Of a stretch of 64,000 nucleotides of DNA, positions 16,044 to 25,730 are shown in pieces. Position 1 is the stretch's first letter; every line of letters starts with the position of its first letter. Origin of the DNA: Sandaracinus amylolyticus (GTDB lineage: Bacteria > Myxococcota_A > Polyangia > Polyangiales > Sandaracinaceae); NCBI RefSeq assembly GCF_021631985.1, contig NZ_CP070225.1, forward strand, positions 3,348,001 through 3,412,000, given 5' to 3'. The notes below the pieces were generated by a model. It was not told the DNA's origin. It saw only the letters and a program-made list of their open reading frames with translations, and did not search any database. The position numbers and the translations under genes are program-made.

Positions 16044-16937
16044 ATGAGATACGACGTGATCATCGCCGGCGGTGGGCCCGCGGGGCTCTCCGCCGCGCTC
16101 CAGCTCGGGCGCGCGCGCAAACGCGTGCTGCTCTGCGACGTGACCCCCGCGCGCAACGCGCGCGCCGAGCACGTGCACGGCTTCATGACGCGCGATGGGA
16201 CGCCTCCCGCGGAGCTGCGCGCCATCGGACGCGCGCAGCTCGCGCAGTACGACGTCGAGATCCGCGACGGCACGCGCGTGACGCGCATCGACGGAGAGAT
16301 CGATGCGTTCCGCGCGTCGCTCTCGGACGGGAGCACGGTCGACGCGGGGCGCGTGATCCTGTGCAACGGGATGATCGACGAGATCCCCGAGGTGCCCGGC
16401 ATGCGCGAGCTGTGGGGACGCTCGGTGTTCCAGTGCCCGTACTGCCACGGGTGGGAGATCCAGGATCGCGCGTTCGCCGCGCTGCTCGGGGGTCCCGAGT
16501 GGGCGATCTTCGGCGCGTTCCTGCGCGGCTGGTCGAAGGACGTGATCGCGTTCACCGACGGACGCTTCGAGGTGCCGAGCGACATGCGCGCACGGCTCGA
16601 GCGCGCGAACGTGCGCATCGAGGAGCGGCGCATCCGCGCGCTGATCGGCGAGGACGATCGGCTGGTCGCGATCGAGCTCGAGGACGGCACGCGCATCGCG
16701 CGCGACGCGCTGTTCATGAAGCCGCCCCAGCGACAGACCGAGCTCGTCACGCAGCTCGCGCTCGCGCTCGACGATCACGGCTACGTGCGTGTCGATCCCG
16801 ACGGCCGCACCAACGTCCCCGGCATCTTCGCGGCGGGCGATCTCACGACGATGCAGCAGAGCGCGATCCTCGGCGCCGCGGCGGGCGCGCGCGCCGCGTA
16901 CGCGGTCAACCACGAGCTCACGCTGTCGACGTACTGA
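16044..16937 (+). CDS. Thioredoxin-reductase-like FAD oxidoreductase
   Basis: 297 aa, cytoplasmic. The FAD Rossmann motif YDVIIAGGGPAGLSAALQLGRARKRVLLCD is at the N-terminus. The redox-active pair appears as FQCPYCHGWEI, the CPYC version of the TrxR CATC site found in the HCP/GliT-like and YpdA-adjacent TrxR-like proteins. The C-terminal FAD site is TNVPGIFAAGDLTTMQQSAILGAAAGARAA. The expected NADPH-binding GxGxxA motif is degenerate (LLGGPEWAIFGAF), so it may use another electron donor or act as a disulfide oxidase rather than a true TrxR. ATG 16044 begins the conserved domain. It converges on pgsA with a 9-bp gap. Confidence 0.88.
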   Translation: MRYDVIIAGGGPAGLSAALQLGRARKRVLLCDVTPARNARAEHVHGFMTRDGTPPAELRAIGRAQLAQYDVEIRDGTRVTRIDGEIDAFRASLSDGSTVDAGRVILCNGMIDEIPEVPGMRELWGRSVFQCPYCHGWEIQDRAFAALLGGPEWAIFGAFLRGWSKDVIAFTDGRFEVPSDMRARLERANVRIEERRIRALIGEDDRLVAIELEDGTRIARDALFMKPPQRQTELVTQLALALDDHGYVRVDPDGRTNVPGIFAAGDLTTMQQSAILGAAAGARAAYAVNHELTLSTY

Positions 16938-16946
16938 GAAGGTCGA

Positions 16947-17639
16947 TCAGGGCTCGCGGCGCTCTTCTTCCGCGAGCCGCTTCTCCTTCTGCTCCACGGC
17001 GTCCACGAAGATCTTCACGTACTCGCCGGCGCTCGTCAGCGCGAAGAACACGCTGAGGTAGAGCAGCGCGAGGCCGATCTCGTGGAAGTCCGCGTGGATC
17101 TGGAAGAAGAAGAAGTCGACCGCGAACGCCTGGTGCAGGATCAACATCAGGATCGCGACCATCTGCAGCGCGGCCTTCTCCTTGCCGCCCTGCCCTGCCG
17201 CGATGGTCACGCCCTCGCTCATCGCGATGACGCGCAGGCTCGTGATCGAGAGCTCGCGCGCGACGATCAGGATCACGGCCCACGCGGGCACGCGACCGAT
17301 CGCCGTCATCGCGACGAGCGTGCCCATCACGAGCAGCTTGTCGGCGAGCGGATCGAGGAACTTCCCGAGCACGCTGACGAGCTTCATCCGGCGCGCGAGA
17401 TAGCCGTCGACGAAGTCGGTGATCGCGCTGACCGAGTAGACGATCGCCGCCCAGAAGTTCCCCTCCGGCGTGCCCTCGGTGATGAGCCAGAGCACCGCCG
17501 GGATCAGCACGATGCGCAGCATCGTGAGGAGGTTCGGCAGGTTGAGCGCGTCCTCGCGGATGCCGGTCCGCCTCTGCACCACGACGCGCGGCGCCGAGGC
17601 GGGCGCGTGAGGCGTGGGCGGATGCTCGGCTGTGCTCAT
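16947..17639 (-). CDS. pgsA: CDP-diacylglycerol-glycerol-3-phosphate 3-phosphatidyltransferase
   Basis: 230 aa inner-membrane enzyme making phosphatidylglycerol phosphate from CDP-diacylglycerol and glycerol-3-phosphate. The CDP-alcohol phosphotransferase signature DGx2ARx8Gx3Dx3D is complete: DGYLARRMKLVSVLGKFLDPLAD. It begins after NLPNLLTMLRIVLIPAVLWL, the usual first helix of PgsA. About five to six helices are visible. The start is uncertain: ATG 17639, 17648 and 17672 are all possible and none has a clear ribosome-binding site. 17639 is given because the residues before it are non-descript. It lies downstream of the TPR gene in the same direction. Confidence 0.9.
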   Translation of the reverse strand: MSTAEHPPTPHAPASAPRVVVQRRTGIREDALNLPNLLTMLRIVLIPAVLWLITEGTPEGNFWAAIVYSVSAITDFVDGYLARRMKLVSVLGKFLDPLADKLLVMGTLVAMTAIGRVPAWAVILIVARELSITSLRVIAMSEGVTIAAGQGGKEKAALQMVAILMLILHQAFAVDFFFFQIHADFHEIGLALLYLSVFFALTSAGEYVKIFVDAVEQKEKRLAEEERREP

Positions 17640-17733
17640 CGGCGGCATTCGACGCGAGAGGCCTAGAGTCATACCAGGCGCGCGCAGCGCGTCGATGCGC
17701 TCACGCGTCATGAGTTGGTCACGCTACGCGCGC

Positions 17734-19104
17734 TCAGACCAAGAGCATGGTCCCGTCGCCGCGAAGCGCGAGGATCGCGTCGCCCTGGGGGTCGCGCACC
17801 GCTTCGTCGAGCGGGAACAGACGGCCGGTCCAGCCGAGGAGCGACTCGGGCGCGACGCGCACGTCCTCGCCGGAGCGCACCGACACCGCGGTCGGCGGAC
17901 GCGGCAGGCGCAGCACGAGCGTGCCGGTCCCGCGGAAGAGCGCGAGGCGCCCTCCGCCGGCGTGCTCGGGCAGTCGGCCGCTCTCGAAGGTCACGCGATC
18001 GTCGAACGCCGCGACGAAGCGCTCGACGACGTAGAGCACGTCCTCGTCGATGCGCAGCGCCTGGAAGCGCTCGCCGGCGCGCGCCGTGATCACGGCGAGC
18101 AGCGGGCCCTGCCATCGCAGGATCGGCTCCTCGTCTCCGAGCCGCTCGTCGGTGGGCCTGCGAAAGCGTCGCGTGACCGGCGCCGACGTCGGCGTGCCGC
18201 GCACCAGGCGCACGCCGGTCTCGCGCGCGTGGAGCGCGCCCTCGGTCGAGAGCAGGAGCGCGCCCGAGGACGAGACGACCAGCGGCTCGCCGCTCGGGAC
18301 CGAAGGCGCCCACCAGTCGAGCAGCGACGCGAGCGTCATCGGCGCGTCCACCGGCGTCGGGCGGGTCGGATGCGCGCTGCGCGGGATCGCATCCGCGCCG
18401 GCCTCGTGGACGCGCCACTGGCCGGTCGCCTTGCGCTCGTGCGCCGCCTCGCGCGGGGTCTCGAGCACGAGCGACCTGTCGTCGCCGAGCCGGCCGATCG
18501 CCGCGTCGGCGGTGGTGCGCACCTCGGTGACCTCGCGATCGTCGGCGCGCACCTCGGAGGGCGGGACGTCGAGCACGCCCGACGAGCTCGCGACGAGCTC
18601 TTCCATGCGGCGCGCCATCGACGCCTGTCCGCCGCGCGCGAACGCGTCGCGCGCTTCCTGGAGCTTGCCGAGCCGCCACTTGATGAGCCCGACGTAGCCC
18701 CACGCGCGTGCGTGCTCGGGCTCGATCTCGAGCGCGCGCCGCACGTGATCGAGCGCGTCCTCGGGCTGGCCCGTCTTGAAGAGCGCGAGGCCGAGGTTCA
18801 CGCGCAGCGTCGCGTCGCGCGGGAAGGTGCGCACCAGGCCGCGCCAGAGCTCGATCGCGCGCGGGTACACGCCGAGCCGGAAGTAGACGCCGGCCAGGAG
18901 ATCCTGGCCCTTCGCGTCGGCGGGACGGTACGCGAGCGCGCGCTCGAGCTGCTCCTTCGCCTCGACCACGCGGTTCTCGAGGAGCAGCTCGCTGCCGCGC
19001 GAGAGGTGGAAGAGGAAATCCTCGTCCCACCCGACGTCGCCCCCGGGGTCGATCGGCAGGCGCGCGTACGGAGGCGCCTTGGGGGGCGTGCTGTCCTCGG
19101 GCAT
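17734..19104 (-). CDS. TPR protein with AIM24-like C-terminal domain
   Basis: 456 aa, no signal peptide. Three to four tetratricopeptide repeats occupy about residues 35-165 (SELLLENRVVEAKEQLERALAYRPADAKGQ, VYFRLGVYPRAIELWRGLVRTFPRD, ALFKTGQPEDALDHVRRALEIEPEH). A variable linker follows. From about residue 330 the sequence QGPLLAVITARAGERFQALRI...GTGTLVLRLPRPPTAVSVRSGE resembles the AIM24/DUF124 beta-fold (GxGTLxLR...L..GE). That assignment is moderate. A scaffold role is likely. ATG 19104 starts the protein; 99 bp separate it from the divergent small membrane-protein gene. Confidence 0.8.
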   Translation of the reverse strand: MPEDSTPPKAPPYARLPIDPGGDVGWDEDFLFHLSRGSELLLENRVVEAKEQLERALAYRPADAKGQDLLAGVYFRLGVYPRAIELWRGLVRTFPRDATLRVNLGLALFKTGQPEDALDHVRRALEIEPEHARAWGYVGLIKWRLGKLQEARDAFARGGQASMARRMEELVASSSGVLDVPPSEVRADDREVTEVRTTADAAIGRLGDDRSLVLETPREAAHERKATGQWRVHEAGADAIPRSAHPTRPTPVDAPMTLASLLDWWAPSVPSGEPLVVSSSGALLLSTEGALHARETGVRLVRGTPTSAPVTRRFRRPTDERLGDEEPILRWQGPLLAVITARAGERFQALRIDEDVLYVVERFVAAFDDRVTFESGRLPEHAGGGRLALFRGTGTLVLRLPRPPTAVSVRSGEDVRVAPESLLGWTGRLFPLDEAVRDPQGDAILALRGDGTMLLV

Positions 19105-19203
19105 GCAGGTACGACGAGAGGCCCGAGGGTATGCAGGGCGCGCCTCGATGTCGAGGTTCGTGCGCGATGCCGCGGGCTTGGGAGTGTGTCAGAACGGCCC
19201 GCG

Positions 19204-19440
19204 ATGCCCGAGAAGCTCGTCGCGATCCCGCTCTCCGTCGCGATGCTCGTGAGCGCGACGGCCGTGGCCGACGACGACGCGGGCGTGACGCCGCGCGTGC
19301 GCTGGGAGCGCCCTCCGGAAGGCACGATCGAGCGCGGATTCTTCGGCGTGCCCGAGTGGGTGATCGTGGTGATCGGCGCGCTGGTGGTCGCCGCATCGGC
19401 GCTCTTGCTGGTGCGCGCGGTGCGGAGGTCGTCGCGATGA
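19204..19440 (+). CDS. Small secreted/membrane protein of unknown function
   Basis: 78 aa. An N-terminal signal-like helix (KLVAIPLSVAMLVSATAVA, probable cleavage after AVA) is followed by a short charged stretch, then a second helix WVIVVIGALVVAASALLLV with a basic tail RAVRRSSR. The mature protein would have a periplasmic N-terminus and a cytoplasmic tail. I do not recognise the family. It is supported as a real gene by the ATGA overlap with the next gene and by its two well-formed hydrophobic segments. Confidence 0.65.
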   Translation: MPEKLVAIPLSVAMLVSATAVADDDAGVTPRVRWERPPEGTIERGFFGVPEWVIVVIGALVVAASALLLVRAVRRSSR

Positions 19441-20411
19441 GCGAGCCGAGCAACCCGCCGCCGACCCGCGGCCTCGCGCGGCGGATCATGCTGGGCACGG
19501 TCTTCGGCGCGATGGTGTTCGCCGGGCTCTCGCTCTACGGCGACGTGCGGGCGCTGGTCGCGAACCTGTCGACGTTCGCGTGGAGCACGTTCGCCCTCGC
19601 CCTCGCGCTCGCGAGCGCGAACTACGGCATCCGCTTCGTGCGCTGGCAGTTCTATCTGCGCGCGCTCGACGTCCACGTGCCCGCGGGCGAGAGCCTGCTC
19701 GTGTTCCTCGCGGGCTTCGTGATGAGCGTGACGCCGGGCAAGCTCGGCGAGGTCTTCAAGTCGTTCCTGCTGTGGGAGGCACGTGACGTCTCGGTCGCGC
19801 GCACCGCGCCCATCGTGCTCGCCGAGCGCTTGACCGATCTGCTCGCGCTCGTCGCGCTCACGGCGATCGGATCGCTGTTCTTCGATCAGGGCGCGGTGAT
19901 CGCGGCGATCGGTGGCGCGCTCGTGCTCTCGGTGATCGCGGTGGTGTCGATCCGTCCGCTCGCCGAGCTCGCGCTCTCGATCGCCGCGAAGCTGCCGGGC
20001 CTCAAGCGCATCGCGCCGCGACTGCGCGAGGCGTGGGAGGCGCTCGCGACGTTGGTGCGCCCCGCGCCGCTGGTGATGGCGACGCTCCTCGCGACCTTCT
20101 CGTGGGGGCTCGAGTGCATCGCGCTGTGGGCGATCGTCGGAGGCTTCGAGGGCGCGCACATCGATCTCGGCCCCGCCTCGCTCGCGTACGCGGCATCGAC
20201 GATCGCGGGCGCGCTCGCGATGTTGCCCGGCGGGCTCGGCGTGACCGAGGCGGGCATGGCGGGCTCGCTGCAGGTGCTCGGCGTCGGCGTGACCGCGTCG
20301 ATCGCGACGGGCGCGACGCTCCTGGTGCGGCTCGCGACGTTGTGGTGGGCGGTCGTGGTCGGCGCGATCGCGCTGTTCGTGCTGCGACGCACCGCGCGCA
20401 GGTCGAGCTAG
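19437..20411 (+). CDS. Lysylphosphatidylglycerol-synthase-type (UPF0104) membrane protein
   Basis: 324 aa, about eight transmembrane helices. It matches the LPG_synthase_TM/AglD family: RFVRWQFYLRAL in the early loop, FLAGFVMSVTPGKLGEVFKSFLLW (the conserved TPGKxGE motif) and MLPGGLGVTEAGMAGSLQVLG (PGGxGxxE) towards the end. The aminoacyl-transferase domain of MprF is absent, so this is the stand-alone flippase-like or glycosyl-lipid module. Probable role: handling of lipid-linked substrates at the inner membrane. It is coupled to the small upstream gene by a 4-nt overlap, and its stop overlaps that of the converging esterase gene by 2 nt. Confidence 0.87.
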   Translation: MSEPSNPPPTRGLARRIMLGTVFGAMVFAGLSLYGDVRALVANLSTFAWSTFALALALASANYGIRFVRWQFYLRALDVHVPAGESLLVFLAGFVMSVTPGKLGEVFKSFLLWEARDVSVARTAPIVLAERLTDLLALVALTAIGSLFFDQGAVIAAIGGALVLSVIAVVSIRPLAELALSIAAKLPGLKRIAPRLREAWEALATLVRPAPLVMATLLATFSWGLECIALWAIVGGFEGAHIDLGPASLAYAASTIAGALAMLPGGLGVTEAGMAGSLQVLGVGVTASIATGATLLVRLATLWWAVVVGAIALFVLRRTARRSS

Positions 20412-21814
20412 GGCGCGGCCCATCCCGACGCGTCGCACGCGTCGAGCACCGCGGGGAAGCGCGCGCGCCATGCCGCCTCGTCGTGCGCAGCGCCCGGCGC
20501 GTGCAGGTAGTGGAGATCGACGCCGTCGACGTAGCCCGCGGCGCGCAGCACGTCGCGCATCTGCAGCGTCTCGCAGTAGTTGTCGCGACCGTCGCCGTCG
20601 TCGTCGATGCCGTCGCCGTCGCTGTCGACGCACCCGCTGCCCGCATCACCGCCCGAGTCGAGATAGATCGCGACCGCCGGGTGCCCGCTCCACCGCGCGA
20701 TCAACGTGTCCTCGCCGTCCGCGCGTCCGATCGATCCCCACCCCAGCGTCGACGACAGCCCCGCGACGCAGCCCGCGAGCTCGGGCCGCTGCGACGCGAT
20801 CCAGATCGAGACGAGCCCACCGAGCGAGCTGCCCGCGATCATCAGCGAACGCCCGCGCGCGACGATGCCGTAGCGTGCGCGCACGAAGGGCAGCACCTCG
20901 TCCTCGATCATGCGGAGGTAGTCCGCCGCACGTCCGCCGGTCGTGTCGCCGCCGATCACGTCGGTCACGTGGGTGTACGCGCTCATGCGATCGGGCGCGT
21001 TGTCGATCGCGATCGCGACGACGTCGCTCCAGCCCTCGCGCGCGAGCGTCGCATCGGCCTGCCATCCGCCGAAGAACGCGCCGGGGTCGAACACGTTGTT
21101 GCCGTCGTGGAGCAGCAAGGTGCGCACCCGCGATGCGCCCTCGCTTCGCGCGACGAAGCCCGCGGGCAGCCACGCGCGCACTGCGCGCGGCGCATCGAGG
21201 AACGCCGACTCGAACGCGACGAAGCGCTCGAGGTGGGGCGCATCGCTCGGAGGGCGCACCCAGCCGTGCTCGCCGTACTCGTCGTAGCCGTAGGCGAGCG
21301 ACTCGGGCGGCGCGCGATAGATGTCCGGCTCGCCCCACCACTTGTACTTCGCGCCGATCGCGCTCGCGACGAAGTCGTGCTCGTCGACGACGACGAACCA
21401 GTGCGCACCGCTCGCGGCGCGGGTCGCGACGTGCGCGCTGGTCGACCACGCGTTCACGTCGGACACGAGCGACACCCGCGCCGGCGATCCATCCCAGCGC
21501 GTCGCGAAGAGCCAGCGCGAGCCCTCGCGCAGCGGCCATCCTTCGCCCAGCGCGACCTCGTGCAGCGCGGCGTCCACGAGCACGACGTCGGCCTCGCTCG
21601 AGAGCAGCTCGACCAGCGCGTCGAGGCGCGACTCCGTCGATGCGTCGATCGCATCGCCCGCGTCGACACCCGCATCGCTCGGCGTCTGCGCGTCGACCTG
21701 CTCGATCACGCGCGCATCGATGACCGCGGCGTCGTTCGGCGCGGATGGGTCCTCACCCCCGCAGCCCACGACCAGCGCCCCCACCCACAGCACAGTCACG
21801 CATGCCCGCGTCAC
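20408..21814 (-). CDS. Enterochelin-esterase-like lipoprotein
   Basis: 468 aa. The signal peptide ends in the lipobox VVGC, followed by an Asp/Ala-rich linker. The C-terminal 300 residues are an alpha/beta-hydrolase of the esterase D/Fes type: RTLLLHDGNNVFDPGAFFGGWQAD, YLRMIEDEVLPFVRARYGI, nucleophile elbow MIAGSSLGGLVS (Ser in GSSLGG), and a late HDEAAW segment likely to hold the catalytic His. A calcium-loop-like insertion DSDGDGIDDDGDGRD sits between strand and His, unusual for the family. The N-terminal part may be the Fes N domain. The GTG start lies 8 nt after TAGCAT. It follows the lipoprotein gene by 22 nt but may have its own promoter. Confidence 0.85.
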   Translation of the reverse strand: MTRACVTVLWVGALVVGCGGEDPSAPNDAAVIDARVIEQVDAQTPSDAGVDAGDAIDASTESRLDALVELLSSEADVVLVDAALHEVALGEGWPLREGSRWLFATRWDGSPARVSLVSDVNAWSTSAHVATRAASGAHWFVVVDEHDFVASAIGAKYKWWGEPDIYRAPPESLAYGYDEYGEHGWVRPPSDAPHLERFVAFESAFLDAPRAVRAWLPAGFVARSEGASRVRTLLLHDGNNVFDPGAFFGGWQADATLAREGWSDVVAIAIDNAPDRMSAYTHVTDVIGGDTTGGRAADYLRMIEDEVLPFVRARYGIVARGRSLMIAGSSLGGLVSIWIASQRPELAGCVAGLSSTLGWGSIGRADGEDTLIARWSGHPAVAIYLDSGGDAGSGCVDSDGDGIDDDGDGRDNYCETLQMRDVLRAAGYVDGVDLHYLHAPGAAHDEAAWRARFPAVLDACDASGWAAP

Positions 21815-21822
21815 GGGCCGCG

Positions 21823-21828
21823 ATGCTA
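21823..21828 (-). promoter_or_regulatory. -10-like element before the esterase gene
   Basis: TAGCAT on the minus strand, 8 nt before the GTG at 21814, no Shine-Dalgarno and no clear -35. It suggests a leaderless transcript independent of the upstream genes. Confidence 0.3.
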
Positions 21829-21836
21829 CGCGCTCT

Positions 21837-22730
21837 TCACGGCGTGCGCACGGGGTCGGGCGCGCTGGGCGGCTCGAACAGTCGCGGAGGCAGCGGCTCG
21901 GTCACGCGCTCCGCAGGCACGAGCCCCATCATGTCGCCGATGACGACGTCGTTCTCGTCGGCGTAGATCGGCTCGCGACCGTAGACCGTGTAGACCCGCA
22001 CCCGCCGACCGATCGCCGCGTCGTCGCGATCCTCGAGCCGGCGCAGCGTCACCTCGCGGATCACCTCGATCGACTCGCGGATGTCGAGCACCGGCTCGCG
22101 AACACGCCCGCCGACCGGCAGCTGCGCGCGCTGGATCCACATCGTGAGCAGGCCGCGCCCCGGACCGATGATCGCGCGCGGTCGCTCGCCGCGCAGGAGG
22201 AAGTGCTCGAGCCCGCCCTCGTCGGTCTGCTGCGTGAGCGCGACCCGCGGCGTGCGCAGCTCGAAGCGACGCACGTCGACGCGCTCTTCGCCCGGACGCG
22301 CCCCCGGCGACACGATGCGCTTCCACGCGCGCAGCGGCAGCTGCGTCTCTTCGTCGTAGACCACGTCGAGATCGATGCTCGACATGTCCCAGCTCTGATT
22401 GCCGACGAAGACGCGCACGCAGGCGCGACGCCGCACCTCGAAGGTCTCGATGAGCGAGCGCGCCTGCATCACCGGGCCGGCGCGCAGCGCGCCCTGCGCG
22501 ATCACGTCGCCTTCGGGAAGCGCGTCGCGACCGCACGTCGGATAACCCTCGTCGGTCCCCTCGCTCACACGCTCGCGCGGCAGCGGGATGCACGACGTCG
22601 CGATCATCGTCGTCGCGAGCACGACGGAGACGACGACGCCCCGCGGGATCCCGCGAGGCGCCTTTCGTCCGCATCGACGTTCTCGATCGAACCGAAGTTC
22701 CCGATCGAACGCGGCGGTCCGCTGGCTCAT
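21837..22730 (-). CDS. Lipoprotein of unknown function after the oxidase genes
   Basis: 297 aa. A long basic N-terminus (about 28 residues, many Arg) precedes a hydrophobic stretch VVVSVVLATTMIATSC with a lipobox-like ATSC (Cys47). The mature part is mostly beta-prone with a repeated theme of charged strands (RRACVRVFVGNQSWDMSSIDLDVVYDEE, RRFELRTPRVALTQQ). No family is recognised and no catalytic motif is seen. It starts 20 nt after ctaF and is probably the promoter-distal part of the respiratory operon, so a role in oxidase assembly or envelope is a guess from position. Two Cys pairs (YPTCGRD, RRACVRV) could form a disulfide. Confidence 0.7.
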   Translation of the reverse strand: MSQRTAAFDRELRFDRERRCGRKAPRGIPRGVVVSVVLATTMIATSCIPLPRERVSEGTDEGYPTCGRDALPEGDVIAQGALRAGPVMQARSLIETFEVRRRACVRVFVGNQSWDMSSIDLDVVYDEETQLPLRAWKRIVSPGARPGEERVDVRRFELRTPRVALTQQTDEGGLEHFLLRGERPRAIIGPGRGLLTMWIQRAQLPVGGRVREPVLDIRESIEVIREVTLRRLEDRDDAAIGRRVRVYTVYGREPIYADENDVVIGDMMGLVPAERVTEPLPPRLFEPPSAPDPVRTP

Positions 22731-22749
22731 TGCCAGTCTCTAGGGCCGA

Positions 22750-23277
22750 TCAGTGGTGCTCGCCGCTCGGCGTCGCGCCACCTTCCGCGGGCGCGTCGGC
22801 CTCGGGCGCGGCGATGCCGAGCTCGGGCTCCTCGCCAGCGATCACGTGATCGATGCCGCCGGGGGCGCGCTCACCGGTGTCGGGGCGGACGTAGACGCCG
22901 TTGAACGGGTCGGTCTGCCCGCGATACGCGGTGTCGTTGATCGTGTACGCGAGGAAGATCCCCGCGAAGAGCACCGAGCCGACGAACACCAGCGCGTTGA
23001 AGCGGTTGTCGTCCTTGAGGTGCATGAACCACGTGACGACGCACGCGGCCTTGGTCGTCGCGATGAGCATCGCGAGGCCCAGGTTGAACCCGCCCGCGCC
23101 CGCCGGGGTGCCGGGGCGGATGAACCCGTCGATGTCGAGATAGCTCGTCGCCACCGTGATGATCGTGAGCGCGATCAGCCCGAGGAAGACGGCCACGTAG
23201 AGCTTCACCGGGTGCACGTGGACGTGCACTGCACCCTCGTGATGCGGGTCTTCGGCGTCGTGGAAGTCGGACTTCAT
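22750..23277 (-). CDS. ctaF: Cytochrome c oxidase subunit IV (caa3 type)
   Basis: 175 aa. Three membrane helices: LYVAVFLGLIALTIITVATSYL, LGLAMLIATTKAACVVTWFMHLK (the KA..V..WFMHLK motif is typical of prokaryotic COX4) and ALVFVGSVLFAGIFLAYTI. A His-rich N-terminus (HHEGAVHVHVHPVK) and a 60-residue acidic tail extend it beyond the usual 110 aa. Small subunit stabilising subunits I and III. Its ATG is 10 nt after the ctaE stop, with GAGGG about 7 nt upstream. Last core oxidase gene of the block. Confidence 0.88.
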   Translation of the reverse strand: MKSDFHDAEDPHHEGAVHVHVHPVKLYVAVFLGLIALTIITVATSYLDIDGFIRPGTPAGAGGFNLGLAMLIATTKAACVVTWFMHLKDDNRFNALVFVGSVLFAGIFLAYTINDTAYRGQTDPFNGVYVRPDTGERAPGGIDHVIAGEEPELGIAAPEADAPAEGGATPSGEHH

Positions 23278-23287
23278 GATCAGGCCC

Positions 23288-23989
23288 TCAGATCAGGTAG
23301 AGGAGCGGGAAGAGGTAGATCCAGATGAGATCGACGAGGTGCCAGTACAGCGCAGCGAGGTCGACGGGCGTCCAGTAGTCCTTCGAGAACTCGCCGCGGT
23401 TGTTGCGCCACATGATCCACGCGAGGATCCCGATGCCGATCGCGACGTGCAGACCGTGCAGGCCGGTCAGCATGAAGTACACGCCGAAGAACACGTGCGT
23501 GTGCGCCGGGAAGAGCGCGTGGCCGTGCTCCATGTGCGGGTGCCAGTACTGACCCGGCAGCAGGCCGTGCTCGATCTTCGTCGAGTACTCGAAGTACTTG
23601 ATGATCAAGAAGCCGAACGCGCAGAGGATCGTGATGCCGAGGTAGAGGTTGACCTCGTTCTTCTTGCCCAGCTGCGCCGACCGCACCGAGAGCGCGGCGG
23701 TGAGCGAGCTGAAGAGCAGCACGATCGTGTTGATGCCGCCCATGATCTTGTCGAGCTGGTGCGACCCGGCGGCGAACGCCTCCGGGTACTGCTGACGGAT
23801 CACGGCGTAGGCGACGAAGAGACCGCTGAAGAACAGGATCTCCTGCGCGAGGAAGGCCCACATGCCCAGCTTGGCCGCCTCGAACTGCTGGACCGGCATG
23901 TCGAAGTGGTGCTGGAGCCACTTCGGGCCGTGGGAGCCGTGCGCGTGCTCGTCGTGCGCCGCGGCGCTCTCGGTGGTCGGGGTCGCCAT
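23288..23989 (-). CDS. ctaE: Cytochrome c oxidase subunit III
   Basis: 233 aa, inner membrane. It lacks metal centres but stabilises subunit I. The COX3 signatures are clear: AKLGMWAFLAQEILFFSGLFVAYAVIRQQYPEAFAAGSHQLDK, INTIVLLFSSLTAALSVRSAQ, THVFFGVYFMLTGLHGLHVAIGI and a final YWTPVDLAALYWHLVDLIWIYLFPLLYL. The His/Gly-rich N-terminal 20 residues are cytoplasmic. It is separated from ctaD by 3 nt, with an AGAGGG ribosome site inside the end of ctaD. Part of an A2-type caa3 oxidase together with its neighbours. Confidence 0.95.
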   Translation of the reverse strand: MATPTTESAAAHDEHAHGSHGPKWLQHHFDMPVQQFEAAKLGMWAFLAQEILFFSGLFVAYAVIRQQYPEAFAAGSHQLDKIMGGINTIVLLFSSLTAALSVRSAQLGKKNEVNLYLGITILCAFGFLIIKYFEYSTKIEHGLLPGQYWHPHMEHGHALFPAHTHVFFGVYFMLTGLHGLHVAIGIGILAWIMWRNNRGEFSKDYWTPVDLAALYWHLVDLIWIYLFPLLYLI

Positions 23990-23992
23990 CGA

Positions 23993-25699
<1,707 letters not shown>

Positions 25700-25730
25700 C
25701 GTCGTCTCACCTAGGCTGGTACTGCTGAAG

